A stretch of 64,000 nucleotides of DNA from Buttiauxella agrestis (GTDB lineage Bacteria > Pseudomonadota > Gammaproteobacteria > Enterobacterales > Enterobacteriaceae). Made by a program: the position numbers and the translations under genes. The stretch lies in assembly GCF_900446255.1 (NCBI RefSeq), contig NZ_UIGI01000001.1, positions 3,622,763 to 3,686,762 on the forward strand, in the 5' to 3' direction. Numbering within the stretch: position 1 is the first letter of the stretch; the number at the start of each line of letters is the position of its first letter. A model generated the notes under the pieces. It saw nothing but the letters and a program-made list of their open reading frames with translations, did no database searches and was not told the origin of the DNA. This document shows positions 43,905-53,768 of this stretch, piece by piece.

Positions 43905-45146
43905 AACCTTCTGCAACACAATCGAACGAATATCGTTCCCGGTTGGCGCCTGGTGAATACGCAAACCAAACTCGTCAACGACCGCGAAAATATGCTCGAA
44001 AATATCAGCCTGAATGGCTTCATATTCCAGCCATGCCACGGTATTGGTAAAGGCATAAATCTCTATCGGTAAACCTTCAGCACCTGGCGCTAGCTGGCGA
44101 ACCATTAAGGTCATGTCTTTGCGAATACGCGGATGGTTTTGCAGATATTCAGTCAGATAAACGCGGAACGTGCCAACATTCGTCATTCTGCGTCCGTTAA
44201 GCACTGAAGTCCCGTCGCTATTATGCGTGCGGTTATAGTCTTCAATTTCTTTACTGCGCGAATCTATATACGGTTTTAATAAACGCGCATGGGTTAAACG
44301 CTGTATTTCATCCTCTGAGAGAAAATGAATACTGGTGGTATCAATATTAATGCTGCGCTTAATACGACGGCCGCCAGATTGCGACATCCCGCTCCAGTTT
44401 TTAAAGGCATCTGAAACCAGCGCGTAGGTCGGGATAGTGGTGATAGTGTTGTCCCAGTTGCGGACTTTAACGGTGGTCAGGCCGATATCGGTAACGGCAC
44501 CATCTGCGCCGAACTTTGGCATTTCCAGCCAGTCGCCCAGCTTTAACATGCGGTTTGCCGAAAGCTGAATTCCCGCCACCAGCCCCAGAATAGGGTCTTT
44601 AAATACCAACATTAATACCGCCGCCATCGCGCCCAGGCCGCTGATAAGAATCGCTGGCGACTGGCCGATGACTCTCGAAATCATCATGATACCAATGATT
44701 ATCGAGCTGATTAATTTCACCCCCTGGAATATGCCTTTGAGCGGGATATTCGAGGCAACGGTAAATTTCTGTGAGAAGTTATAAATAACATCCAACAAGG
44801 AAAATAACGACAGCAAGGAATAGAGCATAATCCATAGCTGCGCGCAGATAATCAGAATCGTGCTGACATCCGTCCCCTTCTGCAACCACAGGACTGCCTG
44901 AACATTAACGATGATACCTTGCAGCGCTAACGCAACCCGATGAAATAACTTGTTTTCCGTAATAATTTGCAACCACAAATGCTGGCTGGAATTTGCACGC
45001 TTTTCAAAGGTACGCAGAACAACTTTGTGCAGAATAAAATGGACTATTAATGAAAATACAAAAATAATACACAGAACCACAAATATGGAAGTTGTCTGGT
45101 CAATGACAATTCCAAATTTGCTAAAAAGTGAAACCAAATCTTTCAT
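43899..45146 (-). CDS. ybdG: mechanosensitive channel YbdG (MscM, MscS family)
   Basis: A 415-residue inner-membrane protein, the same length as E. coli YbdG, which forms a miniconductance mechanosensitive channel. Five membrane helices are N-terminal; the pore helix [26 protein letters not shown] and the MscS beta domain ([36 protein letters not shown]) follow. The frame extends to 45200, but the ATG at 45146 has GGAAGGAG upstream and matches the family start. It is divergent from ybdK. Confidence 0.95.
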   Translation of the reverse strand: MKDLVSLFSKFGIVIDQTTSIFVVLCIIFVFSLIVHFILHKVVLRTFEKRANSSQHLWLQIITENKLFHRVALALQGIIVNVQAVLWLQKGTDVSTILIICAQLWIMLYSLLSLFSLLDVIYNFSQKFTVASNIPLKGIFQGVKLISSIIIGIMMISRVIGQSPAILISGLGAMAAVLMLVFKDPILGLVAGIQLSANRMLKLGDWLEMPKFGADGAVTDIGLTTVKVRNWDNTITTIPTYALVSDAFKNWSGMSQSGGRRIKRSINIDTTSIHFLSEDEIQRLTHARLLKPYIDSRSKEIEDYNRTHNSDGTSVLNGRRMTNVGTFRVYLTEYLQNHPRIRKDMTLMVRQLAPGAEGLPIEIYAFTNTVAWLEYEAIQADIFEHIFAVVDEFGLRIHQAPTGNDIRSIVLQKVL

Positions 45147-45372
45147 AACATCTCCTTCCGAATCAGCGCATATAATGATGGCTGATGAATTCATGTGCAA
45201 CTATTAAGGCACTTTTAATATCCTGAATATTCTTTACAATATTTTCATTGCAATAATAGGTATTGGATAATTCCTAACAAGAATAATGAGATAAAATCAG
45301 CTAATACCACAAACATTTCTCCTGACGCTGGCTATACTGAATTCACGTAGGGTTCAGTTGCGAGAAGACAGC

Positions 45373-46491
45373 ATGCCTTTAGGAGAATTTGTTCATTCCG
45401 ACCCATACACCCTCGGGGTGGAACTGGAATTGCAGATCATCAATCCGCCGGGAAACGATCTCAGCCAGGATTCTTCCTTGCTGATTAGTTCGCTCAAAAA
45501 GGCGGTGACTGAGGGTGAAGTCAAACATGACATCACGGAAAGCATGCTCGAAATTGCCACCGGAGTGTGCGGCGATATTACCGAGGCTTATTCCCAACTT
45601 TCCGAGTTACGCACGCAGGTTTTGCAGTCAGCAAGCCAACATCATCTGGCTATTTGCGGTGGTGGCACTCACCCCTTCCAGAAATGGCAGCGTCAGGAAG
45701 TTTGCCAGAGTGAACGATATAACCAGACTCTGGAGCTTTACGGTTATTTAATGAAGCAGGCGACCGTGTTTGGTCAGCATGTGCATATCGGCTGTGAAAA
45801 CGAAGAAGATGCCATTTATTTGCTGCACGGGTTGTCGCGGTTTGTGCCACACGTGATTGCGCTGTCCGCTTCATCGCCCTACATCCAGGGGGCAGACACC
45901 ACTTATGCTTCGTCACGCCTGAATATCTTCTCCGCTTTCCCGGATAACGGCCCCGCTCCATTTGTGAGTGACTGGAACGAATTCAAATGGATGTATCAAC
46001 GCCTTGAGTCCAGCAGCATTGTGCAATCTATGAAAGACCTGCACTGGGATATTCGCCCCAGCCCAAAATTTGGCACGGTTGAGGTACGCGTCATGGATAC
46101 GCCCCTGACCATCACTCGCGCGGTCAATATTGCCGGTTTTCTTCAGGCACTGGCTCACTGGTTGTTAACCGAACGTCCATTCGTGCCACGTTCAGAAGAT
46201 TACCTGCTCTACCGTTTCAATCGTTTTCAAGCCTGCCGTTTTGGGTTTGAAGGCGTGCTGACGGATGTGCGCACCGGTGAACAACGCACGATGGCGGAAG
46301 ATATTTTACCGCTGCTTGATACCCTTGCACCGTACGCCACGCAGCTTCAGGGTTTTTCGGCATTAGAGGCTATTGAGCGCTATGTGCGTAGTAACGAGAG
46401 TGATACCCGACGCATTCGGCAGTTTATCGCCGGGGGAGGACTTTTAACTGAGCTAATGCGGGAGCATTCTGAAATATGGGCGAATGAATAA
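45373..46491 (+). CDS. ybdK: carboxylate-amine ligase YbdK (weak glutamate-cysteine ligase)
   Basis: A 372-residue ATP-grasp-like enzyme of the GCS2 family; E. coli YbdK has the same length and weak gamma-glutamylcysteine synthetase activity. [43 protein letters not shown] and [17 protein letters not shown] are family signatures. A TTG at 45358 is in frame, but the ATG at 45373 matches the E. coli start. A -10-like TATACT occurs at about 45333. Confidence 0.94.
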   Translation: MPLGEFVHSDPYTLGVELELQIINPPGNDLSQDSSLLISSLKKAVTEGEVKHDITESMLEIATGVCGDITEAYSQLSELRTQVLQSASQHHLAICGGGTHPFQKWQRQEVCQSERYNQTLELYGYLMKQATVFGQHVHIGCENEEDAIYLLHGLSRFVPHVIALSASSPYIQGADTTYASSRLNIFSAFPDNGPAPFVSDWNEFKWMYQRLESSSIVQSMKDLHWDIRPSPKFGTVEVRVMDTPLTITRAVNIAGFLQALAHWLLTERPFVPRSEDYLLYRFNRFQACRFGFEGVLTDVRTGEQRTMAEDILPLLDTLAPYATQLQGFSALEAIERYVRSNESDTRRIRQFIAGGGLLTELMREHSEIWANE

Positions 46492-46599
46492 ATTCAATTG
46501 TCCAGAATAAGAGTTTGAATATTCTTGCACTCGTCAAAGCCTCTGACTTATCAATATATTTAGTTTTGCTAAATATCTCATTAATTATAACTAACGAAG

Positions 46600-46660
46600 C
46601 CAGCCATTTATTAAAATTAAAAACATGATACAGTGGCTGGTAACATTTTATTTCAGCCAC
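46600..46660 (+). promoter_or_regulatory. alternative-hairpin leader upstream of luxR-type gene
   Basis: Three segments can pair in two exclusive ways: CCAGCCA (46600-46606) with TGGCTGG (46634-46640), or GTGGCTG (46633-46639) with CAGCCAC (46654-46660). No T run follows. If transcribed, the leader could switch between two shapes; this may also be coincidence. Confidence 0.3.
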
Positions 46661-46718
46661 AAGCAATACTCTCATCTAACTTTAACCATTAATACATCTT
46701 ATTAAAAGGATTTATATT

Positions 46719-47276
46719 GTGACTGTATTATCAAACAAGGTTATTTATATTCTTAGCGACAACCGCTTTTTGTTGCCGGGTGTCGAAAAAGTTCTTTCTA
46801 ATTTTCATGCCCCGAATGCTGTGCTCACGGTCAGGCACATCCCGAACAGCCAGCTTCTCGGCCTGTTAACCCAGCTTAACGATCAGAAAAACGACCCTCA
46901 CACGTTTAACTACTTTATTGCTGAACGGCATGTTTTTTATATTTTAAAATCACACAATCTTTCGCCGCGTGGAGTCCTCATTCCTCCTACCGTTTCCCTA
47001 AATGAGTTGCAGTCCATTTTATTAAAACCCAACCGAATCTCAAATGAACTCAACTCAGATTTTTATTATCGTAATACGCATTCTCATCGCGAAGTAGAAA
47101 TCGTTTCGTTGCTGCTCGAAGGAATGCCCCATAAAAGCATTGCCGATAAGTTAGGTATTTCGATTAAAACTGTCAGCCATCATAAGCAAGTCGCGATCAG
47201 AAAAAGCGGCTTTTCAAATTTTAACGAATATTACATGCGCAATCTTTCGATTCACCCGCTGATCCAAAGCCACTAA
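46719..47276 (+). CDS. LuxR-type response regulator-like transcription factor
   Basis: A 185-residue protein with a C-terminal LuxR HTH at about 122-175 (SHREVEIVSLLLEGMPHKSIADKLGISIKTVSHHKQVAIRKSGF). The N-terminal 110 residues (KVIYILSDNRFLLPGVEKVL, RHVFYILKSHNLSPRGVLIPP) resemble a receiver-like fold but show no phospho-acceptor aspartate pattern that I recognise, as in many orphan LuxR factors of enterobacteria. Start is GTG at 46719 with AAAGGA upstream. It is monocistronic, with AT-rich upstream DNA and a strong terminator behind. Confidence 0.85.
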   Translation: MTVLSNKVIYILSDNRFLLPGVEKVLSNFHAPNAVLTVRHIPNSQLLGLLTQLNDQKNDPHTFNYFIAERHVFYILKSHNLSPRGVLIPPTVSLNELQSILLKPNRISNELNSDFYYRNTHSHREVEIVSLLLEGMPHKSIADKLGISIKTVSHHKQVAIRKSGFSNFNEYYMRNLSIHPLIQSH

Positions 47277-47280
47277 CAAC

Positions 47281-47308
47281 TTGTTTCCTCTTGCAAAAGA
47301 GGAAACAA
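47281..47308 (+). terminator. strong hairpin after luxR-type gene
   Basis: Perfect 12-bp stem TTGTTTCCTCTT / AAGAGGAAACAA with a GCAA loop, four nt after the stop codon. The stem is A/T-flanked like an intrinsic terminator usable on both strands. Confidence 0.8.
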
Positions 47309-47503
47309 AACCCTCCTTTCGACTCAATTCCCATTCATGAATTCAGCTCATAGCCCCTGCCGTATCAGGTGATCTAATCCCCTCGCTGGCGCGGTGATAG
47401 AGTTTCATTTTCGGATAACACGGCAAGCCTAGGTGAGTTTCCTATACTTCAGAGTCACTGTTGTCCATCTAACTCCGACTATAAACGTCGAATCGAGGAA
47501 AAA

Positions 47504-47926
47504 ATGGAAGAAAAAATGAAAATTATCCAGGCGGGATCTCAGCCATCTCAATCGGGTCCGGAAAGTTACTTCACAGGTAGAGTCCGTATTGATGCACCTT
47601 TCCAGACCACGCCACCCGCCCGCACCGGCGGCGCCACCGTCACTTTTGAGCCTGGCGCACGCACCGCATGGCATACACATCCGTTAGGGCAAACGCTAAT
47701 TATCACTCATGGTCATGGCTGGTTGCAGGAATGGGGAGGTGCCATTCGTGAAATGAATCAAGGCGATATTGTCTGGATCCCCGAGGGCGTGAAGCATTGG
47801 CATGGTGCGACACCCGACAACGCGATGACACATATCGCCATTGCTGAATCACTCAACGGCAGCCCGGTCGAGTGGATGGAACACGTCAGCGACGATCAAT
47901 ACAAAAAAGATACCCTTCATTCTTGA
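47504..47926 (+). CDS. cupin-domain protein
   Basis: A 140-residue single-cupin protein. Both cupin motifs are visible: [29 protein letters not shown] (metal ligands H, H and later E/H) and [19 protein letters not shown]. The family includes hydroxynitrile-lyase-like and quercetinase-like cupins, often beside oxidoreductases. GAGGA precedes the ATG at 47504; an ATG at 47516 is an alternative. The last five codons and the stop (from about 47910) lie within an ERIC element. It is followed by a YahK-like alcohol dehydrogenase, probably in one unit. Confidence 0.88.
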   Translation: MEEKMKIIQAGSQPSQSGPESYFTGRVRIDAPFQTTPPARTGGATVTFEPGARTAWHTHPLGQTLIITHGHGWLQEWGGAIREMNQGDIVWIPEGVKHWHGATPDNAMTHIAIAESLNGSPVEWMEHVSDDQYKKDTLHS

Positions 47927-48035
47927 AGTTGCTTCTGCGTTGGCTGCACTCACTCACCCCAGTCACTTACTTGAGTAAGCTCCCGGGGATTCTCGAGTTT
48001 GCCGCCTTGAAGCAAATTCAATTATTTTGGGTATA
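47910..48035. repeat. ERIC element (full length)
   Basis: 126 bp running from ATACCCTTCAT to TTTTGGGTATA, both ends as in ERIC. The centre, TCACTTACTTGAGTAAGCTC flanked by CCCCAG and GGGGATTC, is the known ERIC inverted repeat. It lies between the cupin and alcohol dehydrogenase genes and includes the cupin stop codon. Confidence 0.88.
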
Positions 48036-48058
48036 GCCTCTCAATCCGGAGAACAAAC

Positions 48059-49114
48059 ATGACGATGAAAGTGCTCGGTTATGCGGCTCAGTCCGCAGAA
48101 GTTCCACTTGCTCCCTTCGAGTTTATGCGACGCGAACCGCGTCCGGATGACGTAGTGATTGAAGTGATGTACTGCGGAGTTTGCCACTCAGACCTGCACC
48201 AGGCACGTAACGACTGGGGTTTCAGCCAGTATCCTGTGGTGCCAGGCCATGAAGTTGTGGGGCGCGTGGCCTCCGTGGGTAGCAACGTCACAAAATTCAA
48301 ACCGGGCGATTATGCAGGCATAGGATGCATGGTCGACTCGTGTCGCATCTGTCATCCGTGTCAAGAAGGGTTGGAACAGTATTGCGAAGAAGGCAACATC
48401 CAGACTTATAACGGTGTGGACCGCCACGATCACCAACCCACTTACGGTGGCTATTCCCAGGCTATTGTCGCCTCAGAAGATTTCGTGCTGAAAATGCCTG
48501 ATGGAATGGACTTGAAGGGTGCCGCACCACTGCTTTGCGCGGGTATCACAACCTGGTCTCCACTGCGCCACTGGAACGTGGGTAAAGGCAGTAAAGTGGC
48601 GGTTGTCGGCCTGGGAGGCCTGGGCCACATGGCGCTAAAACTGGCTAACGCGATGGGTGCCGAAGTCACGCTATTCACCCGTTCCGCCAGCAAAGAAGAA
48701 GATGCCCGCCGTTTAGGTGCGCATCACATCGTACTTTCAACCGATGAAGCGCAAATGGCGTCGGTCGCCAACCAGTTCGATTTAATTATCGACACCGTAC
48801 CTTATGACCATGACATTAACCCGTATATGCCAACCCTCACGTTGAATGGCACGCTGGTGTACGTGGGTTTATTGGGCAAAATTGAGCCGCCAGTCAGCAC
48901 GCTGCCATTGATTCTGGGTCGTCGTTCCGTTGCCGGTTCCTGCATTGGCGGTATCAAAGAGACCCAGGAAATGCTGGATTTCTGTGGTGAGCACGGAATT
49001 GTTTCCGATATCGAGATGATCAATATGCCGGATATCAACGAAGCCTACGAACGGATGCTGAAAAGCGATGTGAAGTACCGCTTCGTGATCGATATGGCGA
49101 CGCTGAAAGCCTGA
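48059..49114 (+). CDS. zinc-dependent alcohol/aldehyde dehydrogenase, YahK-like
   Basis: A 351-residue MDR-family enzyme reducing aldehydes with NAD(P)H. The catalytic zinc ligands are in YCGVCHSDLHQ, GHEVVGRV and AAPLLCAGITTWSPL; the structural zinc cysteines are in CMVDSCRICHPCQEGLEQYC; the nucleotide loop is VAVVGLGGLGHMALKLA. The C-terminus ETQEMLDFCGEHGIVSDIEMI, NEAYERMLKSDVKYRFVIDMATL closely follows E. coli YahK, but the middle differs, so it may be a paralogue. CGGAG precedes the ATG. Confidence 0.92.
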   Translation: MTMKVLGYAAQSAEVPLAPFEFMRREPRPDDVVIEVMYCGVCHSDLHQARNDWGFSQYPVVPGHEVVGRVASVGSNVTKFKPGDYAGIGCMVDSCRICHPCQEGLEQYCEEGNIQTYNGVDRHDHQPTYGGYSQAIVASEDFVLKMPDGMDLKGAAPLLCAGITTWSPLRHWNVGKGSKVAVVGLGGLGHMALKLANAMGAEVTLFTRSASKEEDARRLGAHHIVLSTDEAQMASVANQFDLIIDTVPYDHDINPYMPTLTLNGTLVYVGLLGKIEPPVSTLPLILGRRSVAGSCIGGIKETQEMLDFCGEHGIVSDIEMINMPDINEAYERMLKSDVKYRFVIDMATLKA

Positions 49115-49121
49115 TTCTTTT

Positions 49122-49150
49122 CCCCCTCTCTGCAAACTGGGAGGGTTTTA
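49122..49150 (+). terminator. terminator after alcohol dehydrogenase gene
   Basis: Stem CCCTCTC / GGGAGGG (one mismatch) with a loop TGCAAACT, followed directly by TTTTA, 10 nt after the stop codon. Typical intrinsic terminator. Confidence 0.75.
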
Positions 49151-49211
49151 ACATTCCCCATCAATCCGTGTACAATCGCGCAACAAAACGGTTGTACTAC
49201 GGATAGCCCGG

Positions 49212-49637
49212 TTGCCATCACTTTTCTCTTTATCTCGCCATAAACTGCCTACAGCACTCGCCATACTGGCGATGCTGATGCTTTTTATCGCCCCGGTGAT
49301 CTCAAAATCACTGGAGCACCGGCGCGTTGCGATGAATGGCGAGCATCATATGATGAGCCACTCAGGCGGCATGATGATGGAAATGGCTGGCGAGAAAATG
49401 CCCTCGCCTTCGCATCTGATGCCGGGCATCGGCGCATCATTGATGGATGATATCGCCTGCGGTTATTGCCAGTTGCTGCTGCATATTCCGTTGATTGTCT
49501 GGCTATTTATTCCGTTTATCTGGTTAATCTGGCGCATTTCTCGTATTCCTCCGCCACCCGTTATTGCCCCACTTCTTGCCCAACATGATGACGCCGAAGC
49601 GCTGCCACGCGCCCCTCCTGTCGCCCTGCTTCGTTAA
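49212..49637 (+). CDS. DUF2946-like Met/His-rich membrane-associated protein
   Basis: A 141-residue protein. It has an N-terminal hydrophobic signal/anchor (ALAILAMLMLFIAPVISKS), a Met/His-rich stretch at about 41-72 (GEHHMMSHSGGMMMEMAGEK, then PSHLMPG), the CGYCQLLLHIP motif typical of DUF2946, and one membrane helix (LIVWLFIPFIWLIW). No ATG fits the start; TTG at 49212 is the best candidate. It lies 31 bp before a PepSY protein with its own His/Met-rich loop. The motif suggests copper handling, which is inference. Confidence 0.75.
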   Translation: MPSLFSLSRHKLPTALAILAMLMLFIAPVISKSLEHRRVAMNGEHHMMSHSGGMMMEMAGEKMPSPSHLMPGIGASLMDDIACGYCQLLLHIPLIVWLFIPFIWLIWRISRIPPPPVIAPLLAQHDDAEALPRAPPVALLR

Positions 49638-49668
49638 TACACACTTCTTTTAACGACAGAGGATTATC

Positions 49669-51045
49669 ATGTCTGTGAATCAATCTCAGCTCGCCTGCCG
49701 TGGCGCGCTGCTGACGCTTTTGCGTCGCCTGCATTTCTATATTGGCCTGTTTGTCGGCCCGTTTATTTTCGTCGCGGCCCTGACCGGCACGTTATACGTT
49801 TTAACGCCGCAAATTGAGAACGCGCTTTATCATGACGCGCTCCACACTCAGGACTCAGATCAAAACCACCCGCTTTCGCAGCAAATAGCGGCAGCTCGTC
49901 ACTATATTGGCGAAGAAGCAACTATTTACGCGATACGCCCCGCACCTGAACCCGGAGACACCACCCGCGTGCAATTTGCCGATTCTGCTTTGGGAGAATC
50001 TGAGTCCAGAGCCATTTTTATCTCTCCTTCCACACTGGCCATTCAGGGCGATATGACGGTGTACGGCACCAGCGGCGTGCTGCCGTTGCGCACCTGGATT
50101 GACCAATTCCACCGTGGGTTATTGCTCGGAGACATTGGGCGAATTTACAGCGAACTGGCGGCATCCTGGCTGTGGGTTGCCGCCCTGGGTGGCGTGGTGC
50201 TGTGGCTGACCTCACGTCCGAAACGAAAGCTAAAAGTGCGACAAACCCCGCAGCGCAAAGCACGCCACTGGCACATCACCCTCGGCGCAACGCTACTGCT
50301 TGGCCTGTTATTTTTCTCAGCGACCGGGCTGACCTGGTCGCAGTGGGCAGGTGGCAATATCGACAAAATGCGCAGTTCGCTGGGCTGGATGACGCCGCAG
50401 GTGAATACGTCCCTGGCACCGCAAACCGGGCATCAACACCACGATCCCCATGCTGAACATCACGCCATGATGCCGGGAATGGTGATGCCCGCCGCCGATG
50501 ACAGCTGGGATCGCGTTCTGCTTGCCGCTCGCGCAGCCGGAATTGAGTCGCACAAAACAGAAATTCGCCCTCCTCGTGCCGCCGATAAAGCCTGGACGGT
50601 GACTGAAATTGACCGCGCCTGGCCAACGCATGTCGATACCGCAGCGGTCGATCCCAACAGTTTTAAAGTCATCGACCGAACGTTTTTCGCCGATTTCCCC
50701 CTGGTTGCAAAACTCACGCGCTGGGGAATTGATGCGCATATGGGCGTGCTGTTTGGCCTGGCAAACCAGCTAATACTCGCCGCCTTCGGCTTTGGCCTGT
50801 GCGCGATGATTCTTCTCGGATACCGGATGTGGTGGTTAAAACGTCCGGCGATTTCTGCGAGCAATCCCGCGCAAACGCTGAGCGAGTCGTGGCTGGCGCT
50901 GCCTGGCTTCTGGCGTGCCGCCTCGGTGTTGATCGCGGCGGTATTGGGCTATTGCTTGCCCGTCATGGGCGTGAGTCTGCTGCTGTTTATTGCTGCGGAT
51001 GTCGTGCGCTGGCGCAAGAGCACATTGAGATTGCAGGTTTCGTAG
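49669..51045 (+). CDS. PepSY-domain membrane protein (PiuB-like)
   Basis: A 458-residue protein of the PepSY-associated TM family (PiuB). Helices are at about 20-45, 165-185, 205-225, 370-395 and 420-450; the first has LHFYIGLFVGPFIFVAALTGTLYVL, with conserved HFYIG and LTG. PepSY segments lie in the periplasmic loops. A loop near 245-270 is His/Met-rich (TGHQHHDPHAEHHAMMPGMV). Such proteins act in siderophore-iron or copper processes. It is coupled to the DUF2946-like gene. Metal identity is unproven. Confidence 0.85.
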   Translation: MSVNQSQLACRGALLTLLRRLHFYIGLFVGPFIFVAALTGTLYVLTPQIENALYHDALHTQDSDQNHPLSQQIAAARHYIGEEATIYAIRPAPEPGDTTRVQFADSALGESESRAIFISPSTLAIQGDMTVYGTSGVLPLRTWIDQFHRGLLLGDIGRIYSELAASWLWVAALGGVVLWLTSRPKRKLKVRQTPQRKARHWHITLGATLLLGLLFFSATGLTWSQWAGGNIDKMRSSLGWMTPQVNTSLAPQTGHQHHDPHAEHHAMMPGMVMPAADDSWDRVLLAARAAGIESHKTEIRPPRAADKAWTVTEIDRAWPTHVDTAAVDPNSFKVIDRTFFADFPLVAKLTRWGIDAHMGVLFGLANQLILAAFGFGLCAMILLGYRMWWLKRPAISASNPAQTLSESWLALPGFWRAASVLIAAVLGYCLPVMGVSLLLFIAADVVRWRKSTLRLQVS

Positions 51046-51049
51046 TTTT

Positions 51050-51133
51050 CCCCCTCACCCTAACCCTCTCCCTAAGGGAGAGGGGATTGTCCGGTTTTCC
51101 CCCTCTCCCACAGGAGAGGGCCGGGGTGAGGGT
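51050..51133. repeat. compound CCCTCACCCTAACCC-type palindromic repeat
   Basis: Two hairpins in tandem (CCCTCTCCCTAAGGGAGAGG and CCCTCTCCCACAGGAGAGGG) enclosed by CCCTCACCC and GGGTGAGGG. Same family as the element at 2868-2917. It separates the PepSY gene from the lld operon and can act as a terminator. Confidence 0.8.
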
Positions 51134-51144
51134 TCCCTTCAAAT

Positions 51145-51159
51145 ATTGGTCCTACCAAT
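51145..51159. promoter_or_regulatory. LldR operator O1
   Basis: ATTGGTCCTACCAAT, an inverted repeat of the ATTGGT-N3-ACCAAT type used by LldR/PdhR-like GntR repressors. An identical copy lies 125 bp downstream; E. coli lldP also has two operators flanking its promoter at a similar distance. Confidence 0.85.
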
Positions 51160-51269
51160 CCCTTCCAAAACGTGACCCCCTCACGCTTACTAACAAAATG
51201 CACAACACAACCATTGCCAATGATTAACAAAAGATTAACCTTTACGCATTAACTACCCTACATTGCCGT

Positions 51270-51284
51270 ATTGGTCCTACCAAT
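51270..51284. promoter_or_regulatory. LldR operator O2
   Basis: Second identical ATTGGTCCTACCAAT, 44 nt before the lldP ATG. The two copies probably support a repression loop that lactate relieves. Confidence 0.85.
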
Positions 51285-51327
51285 CAGGCAAAAAATAATA
51301 AGCACATCACGTTCTGGAGAGTCCTGC

Positions 51328-52983
51328 ATGCAAGCCTGGCAACAAGTCTATGACCCCGCAGGTAACATTTGGCTATCAAGTCTCATCGCTGCAATTCCGA
51401 TTATTTTCTTCTTCTTCGCACTGATAAAACTGCGCATGAAGGGCTACACCGCCGCCACGATCACCGTGGGCCTGGCGTTACTCGTGGCACTCCTTTTCTA
51501 TCGCATGCCGGTTGACCGCGCATTGTCGTCAGTGGTGTACGGCTTCTTCTACGGCTTATGGCCGATTGCGTGGATTATTATCGCCGCGGTATTCGTCTAC
51601 AAAATTTCGGTGAAGACCGGGCAATTCGACATTATCCGCTCGTCGATTCTCTCCATTACGCCAGACCAGCGCCTGCAAATGCTGATTGTCGGTTTCTCGT
51701 TTGGCGCGTTTCTGGAAGGCGCTGCGGGATTTGGCGCTCCAGTCGCCATCACCGCCGCCTTGCTGGTTGGGCTGGGTTTTAACCCGCTGTACGCAGCCGG
51801 ATTATGCCTGATCGTCAACACCGCGCCCGTCGCATTTGGCGCGATGGGGATCCCGATTATTGTGGCAGGCCAGGTGACCGGGCTGGACAGTTTTGAAATC
51901 GGACAGATGGTTGGCCGTCAGCTCCCGTTCCTGACGATGATCGTGCTGTTCTGGATTATGGCTATCATGGATGGCTGGCGCGGCGTGAAAGAAACCTGGC
52001 CTGCGGTTATCGTGGCGGGCGGCTCGTTTGCCATCGCGCAATTTCTCAGCTCCAACTTCTTAGGCCCGGAACTGCCGGATATCATCTCTTCACTGGTTTC
52101 TTTGGTTTGCTTGACGGCTTTCTTGCGCGTCTGGAAGCCGGTTCGCATCTTCCGCTTTGGCGATGTCGGCGCGTCAGTTACAGACCAGACGCTGGCTCGC
52201 AAAAATTACACCGCAGGCCAGGTGGTTCGCGCCTGGATGCCGTTTATCTTCCTGACGGCGACCGTAACGCTGTGGAGCATTCCGCCGTTTAAAGCGCTGT
52301 TCGCACCGGGCGGTGCGATGGCCGATTGGGTATTTAACGTCTCGGTGCCCTTCCTCGACAAAATGGTCGCCAAAATGCCACCGGTTGTCGCCGAAAGCAT
52401 GGCCTACGCGGCGGTGTATAAATTTGACTGGTTCTCCGCAACCGGCACCGCGATTCTGGTTGCCGCCCTGATTTCCATCGTTTACCTGCGCATGAAACCG
52501 AAAGCGGCTATCGAAACCTTCGGTGAAACGCTCAAAGAATTAGCGCTGCCGATTTACTCCATCGGCATGGTGTTGGCCTTCGCCTTTATCTCGAACTATT
52601 CCGGGCTTTCGGCAACGCTTGCGCTGGCACTGGCGCACACCGGCCACGCATTCACCTTCTTCTCCCCCTTCCTGGGTTGGCTGGGCGTATTCCTGACCGG
52701 GTCCGATACCTCGTCAAACGCGTTATTCGCCGCCTTACAGGCCACAACGGCACAACAAATTGGCGTCTCAGATTTATTGCTGGTTGCCGCTAACACCACC
52801 GGGGGCGTAACCGGGAAGATGATTTCGCCGCAGTCGATTGCGATTGCCTGCGCGGCGGTAGGTTTAGTGGGTCGGGAATCGGACTTGTTCCGCTTTACCG
52901 TTAAACACAGCCTGATTTTCACCTGCATGGTCGGCGTGATCACCACGCTTCAGGCCTATGTCTTAACCTGGATGATCCCTTAA
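51328..52983 (+). CDS. lldP: L-lactate permease
   Basis: A 551-residue, 12-14 helix lactate:H+ symporter, the same length as E. coli LldP and conserved along its whole length ([86 protein letters not shown]). It takes up L-lactate, D-lactate and glycolate. The frame extends upstream to 51271 but crosses operator O2; the ATG at 51328 has GGAGAG upstream and matches LldP. First gene of lldPRD; its stop overlaps the lldR start by 1 nt. Confidence 0.96.
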   Translation: MQAWQQVYDPAGNIWLSSLIAAIPIIFFFFALIKLRMKGYTAATITVGLALLVALLFYRMPVDRALSSVVYGFFYGLWPIAWIIIAAVFVYKISVKTGQFDIIRSSILSITPDQRLQMLIVGFSFGAFLEGAAGFGAPVAITAALLVGLGFNPLYAAGLCLIVNTAPVAFGAMGIPIIVAGQVTGLDSFEIGQMVGRQLPFLTMIVLFWIMAIMDGWRGVKETWPAVIVAGGSFAIAQFLSSNFLGPELPDIISSLVSLVCLTAFLRVWKPVRIFRFGDVGASVTDQTLARKNYTAGQVVRAWMPFIFLTATVTLWSIPPFKALFAPGGAMADWVFNVSVPFLDKMVAKMPPVVAESMAYAAVYKFDWFSATGTAILVAALISIVYLRMKPKAAIETFGETLKELALPIYSIGMVLAFAFISNYSGLSATLALALAHTGHAFTFFSPFLGWLGVFLTGSDTSSNALFAALQATTAQQIGVSDLLLVAANTTGGVTGKMISPQSIAIACAAVGLVGRESDLFRFTVKHSLIFTCMVGVITTLQAYVLTWMIP

Positions 52984-53768
52984 TGACGACGCAACCGCGC
53001 CTGGCTGACCATTTAGTTGAGCGCGTAAAAGCCTTAATTAGCGAACGTAAACTGGAGGCGGGCATGCGGTTGCCCGCCGAACGCCAGCTTGCCAGCGAGA
53101 TGGGCGTTTCGCGCTCCTCTCTTCGCGAGGCGATTCAAAAACTGATCAGCGAAGGCATTCTGATTAGCCGTCGCGGCGGCGGGACTTTTGTACGTTACGA
53201 AGTTCAGGCCTGGTCCGAACAACGCATTGTTCAGCCGCTCAAAACGTTGGTTGAGAACGATCCGAACTATCGCTACGACATTTTGGAAGCCCGCCATGCG
53301 ATAGAAGCCAGCACCGCCTGGTACGCCGCTCAGCGTGCCACGCCCGCCGACAAAGAGAAGCTCATCGCCTGCTTTGACGCCACGGTGAAATTCAAAGAAA
53401 GCGACGACCCGGATCTGGCCGCGCAGGCGGATGTACGTTTTCACCTGGCGATTGCCGAGGCTTCGCACAACATCGTGCTGCTCCAGACAATGCGTGGCTT
53501 TTTTGACCTGCTGCAATCCTCCGTGATGCACAGCCGCCAACGCATGTACACCGTGCCGACTATTTTTGCCGGACTCACCGAACAACATAACGAACTGTTG
53601 CAGGCCATTCTGGCAGGCGACCCCGAGCGCGCACGCCTGGCGGCAAAAACGCACCTCGGGTTTGTCCATACCACGATAAAAACCCTGCATGAAGACGAAG
53701 CCCGACAGGCGCGAATCAGCCGCCTGCCTGATGAAGACACCGACGTAATAAGGGACGAAAATCCATGA
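52983..53768 (+). CDS. lldR: GntR-family lactate-responsive regulator
   Basis: A 261-residue FadR-type GntR regulator. The winged HTH is at about 10-75 ([46 protein letters not shown]); the all-helical FCD ligand domain follows, with the metal/ligand residues in [19 protein letters not shown] and [27 protein letters not shown]. In E. coli LldR both represses and activates the operon. The two operators upstream of lldP are its likely targets. Overlaps lldP and lldD by 1 and 4 bp. Confidence 0.94.
   Translation: MTTQPRLADHLVERVKALISERKLEAGMRLPAERQLASEMGVSRSSLREAIQKLISEGILISRRGGGTFVRYEVQAWSEQRIVQPLKTLVENDPNYRYDILEARHAIEASTAWYAAQRATPADKEKLIACFDATVKFKESDDPDLAAQADVRFHLAIAEASHNIVLLQTMRGFFDLLQSSVMHSRQRMYTVPTIFAGLTEQHNELLQAILAGDPERARLAAKTHLGFVHTTIKTLHEDEARQARISRLPDEDTDVIRDENP

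Noticed and set aside
47499-47516. Alternative cupin start at 47516
   Set aside because: Possible, but GAGGA is better spaced for 47504; the choice does not alter the domain.
48059-49114. Calling the alcohol dehydrogenase the ortholog of E. coli yahK
   Set aside because: The ends are very YahK-like, but the middle diverges and it is 20 kb from yahJ, so paralogy cannot be excluded; no symbol was given.
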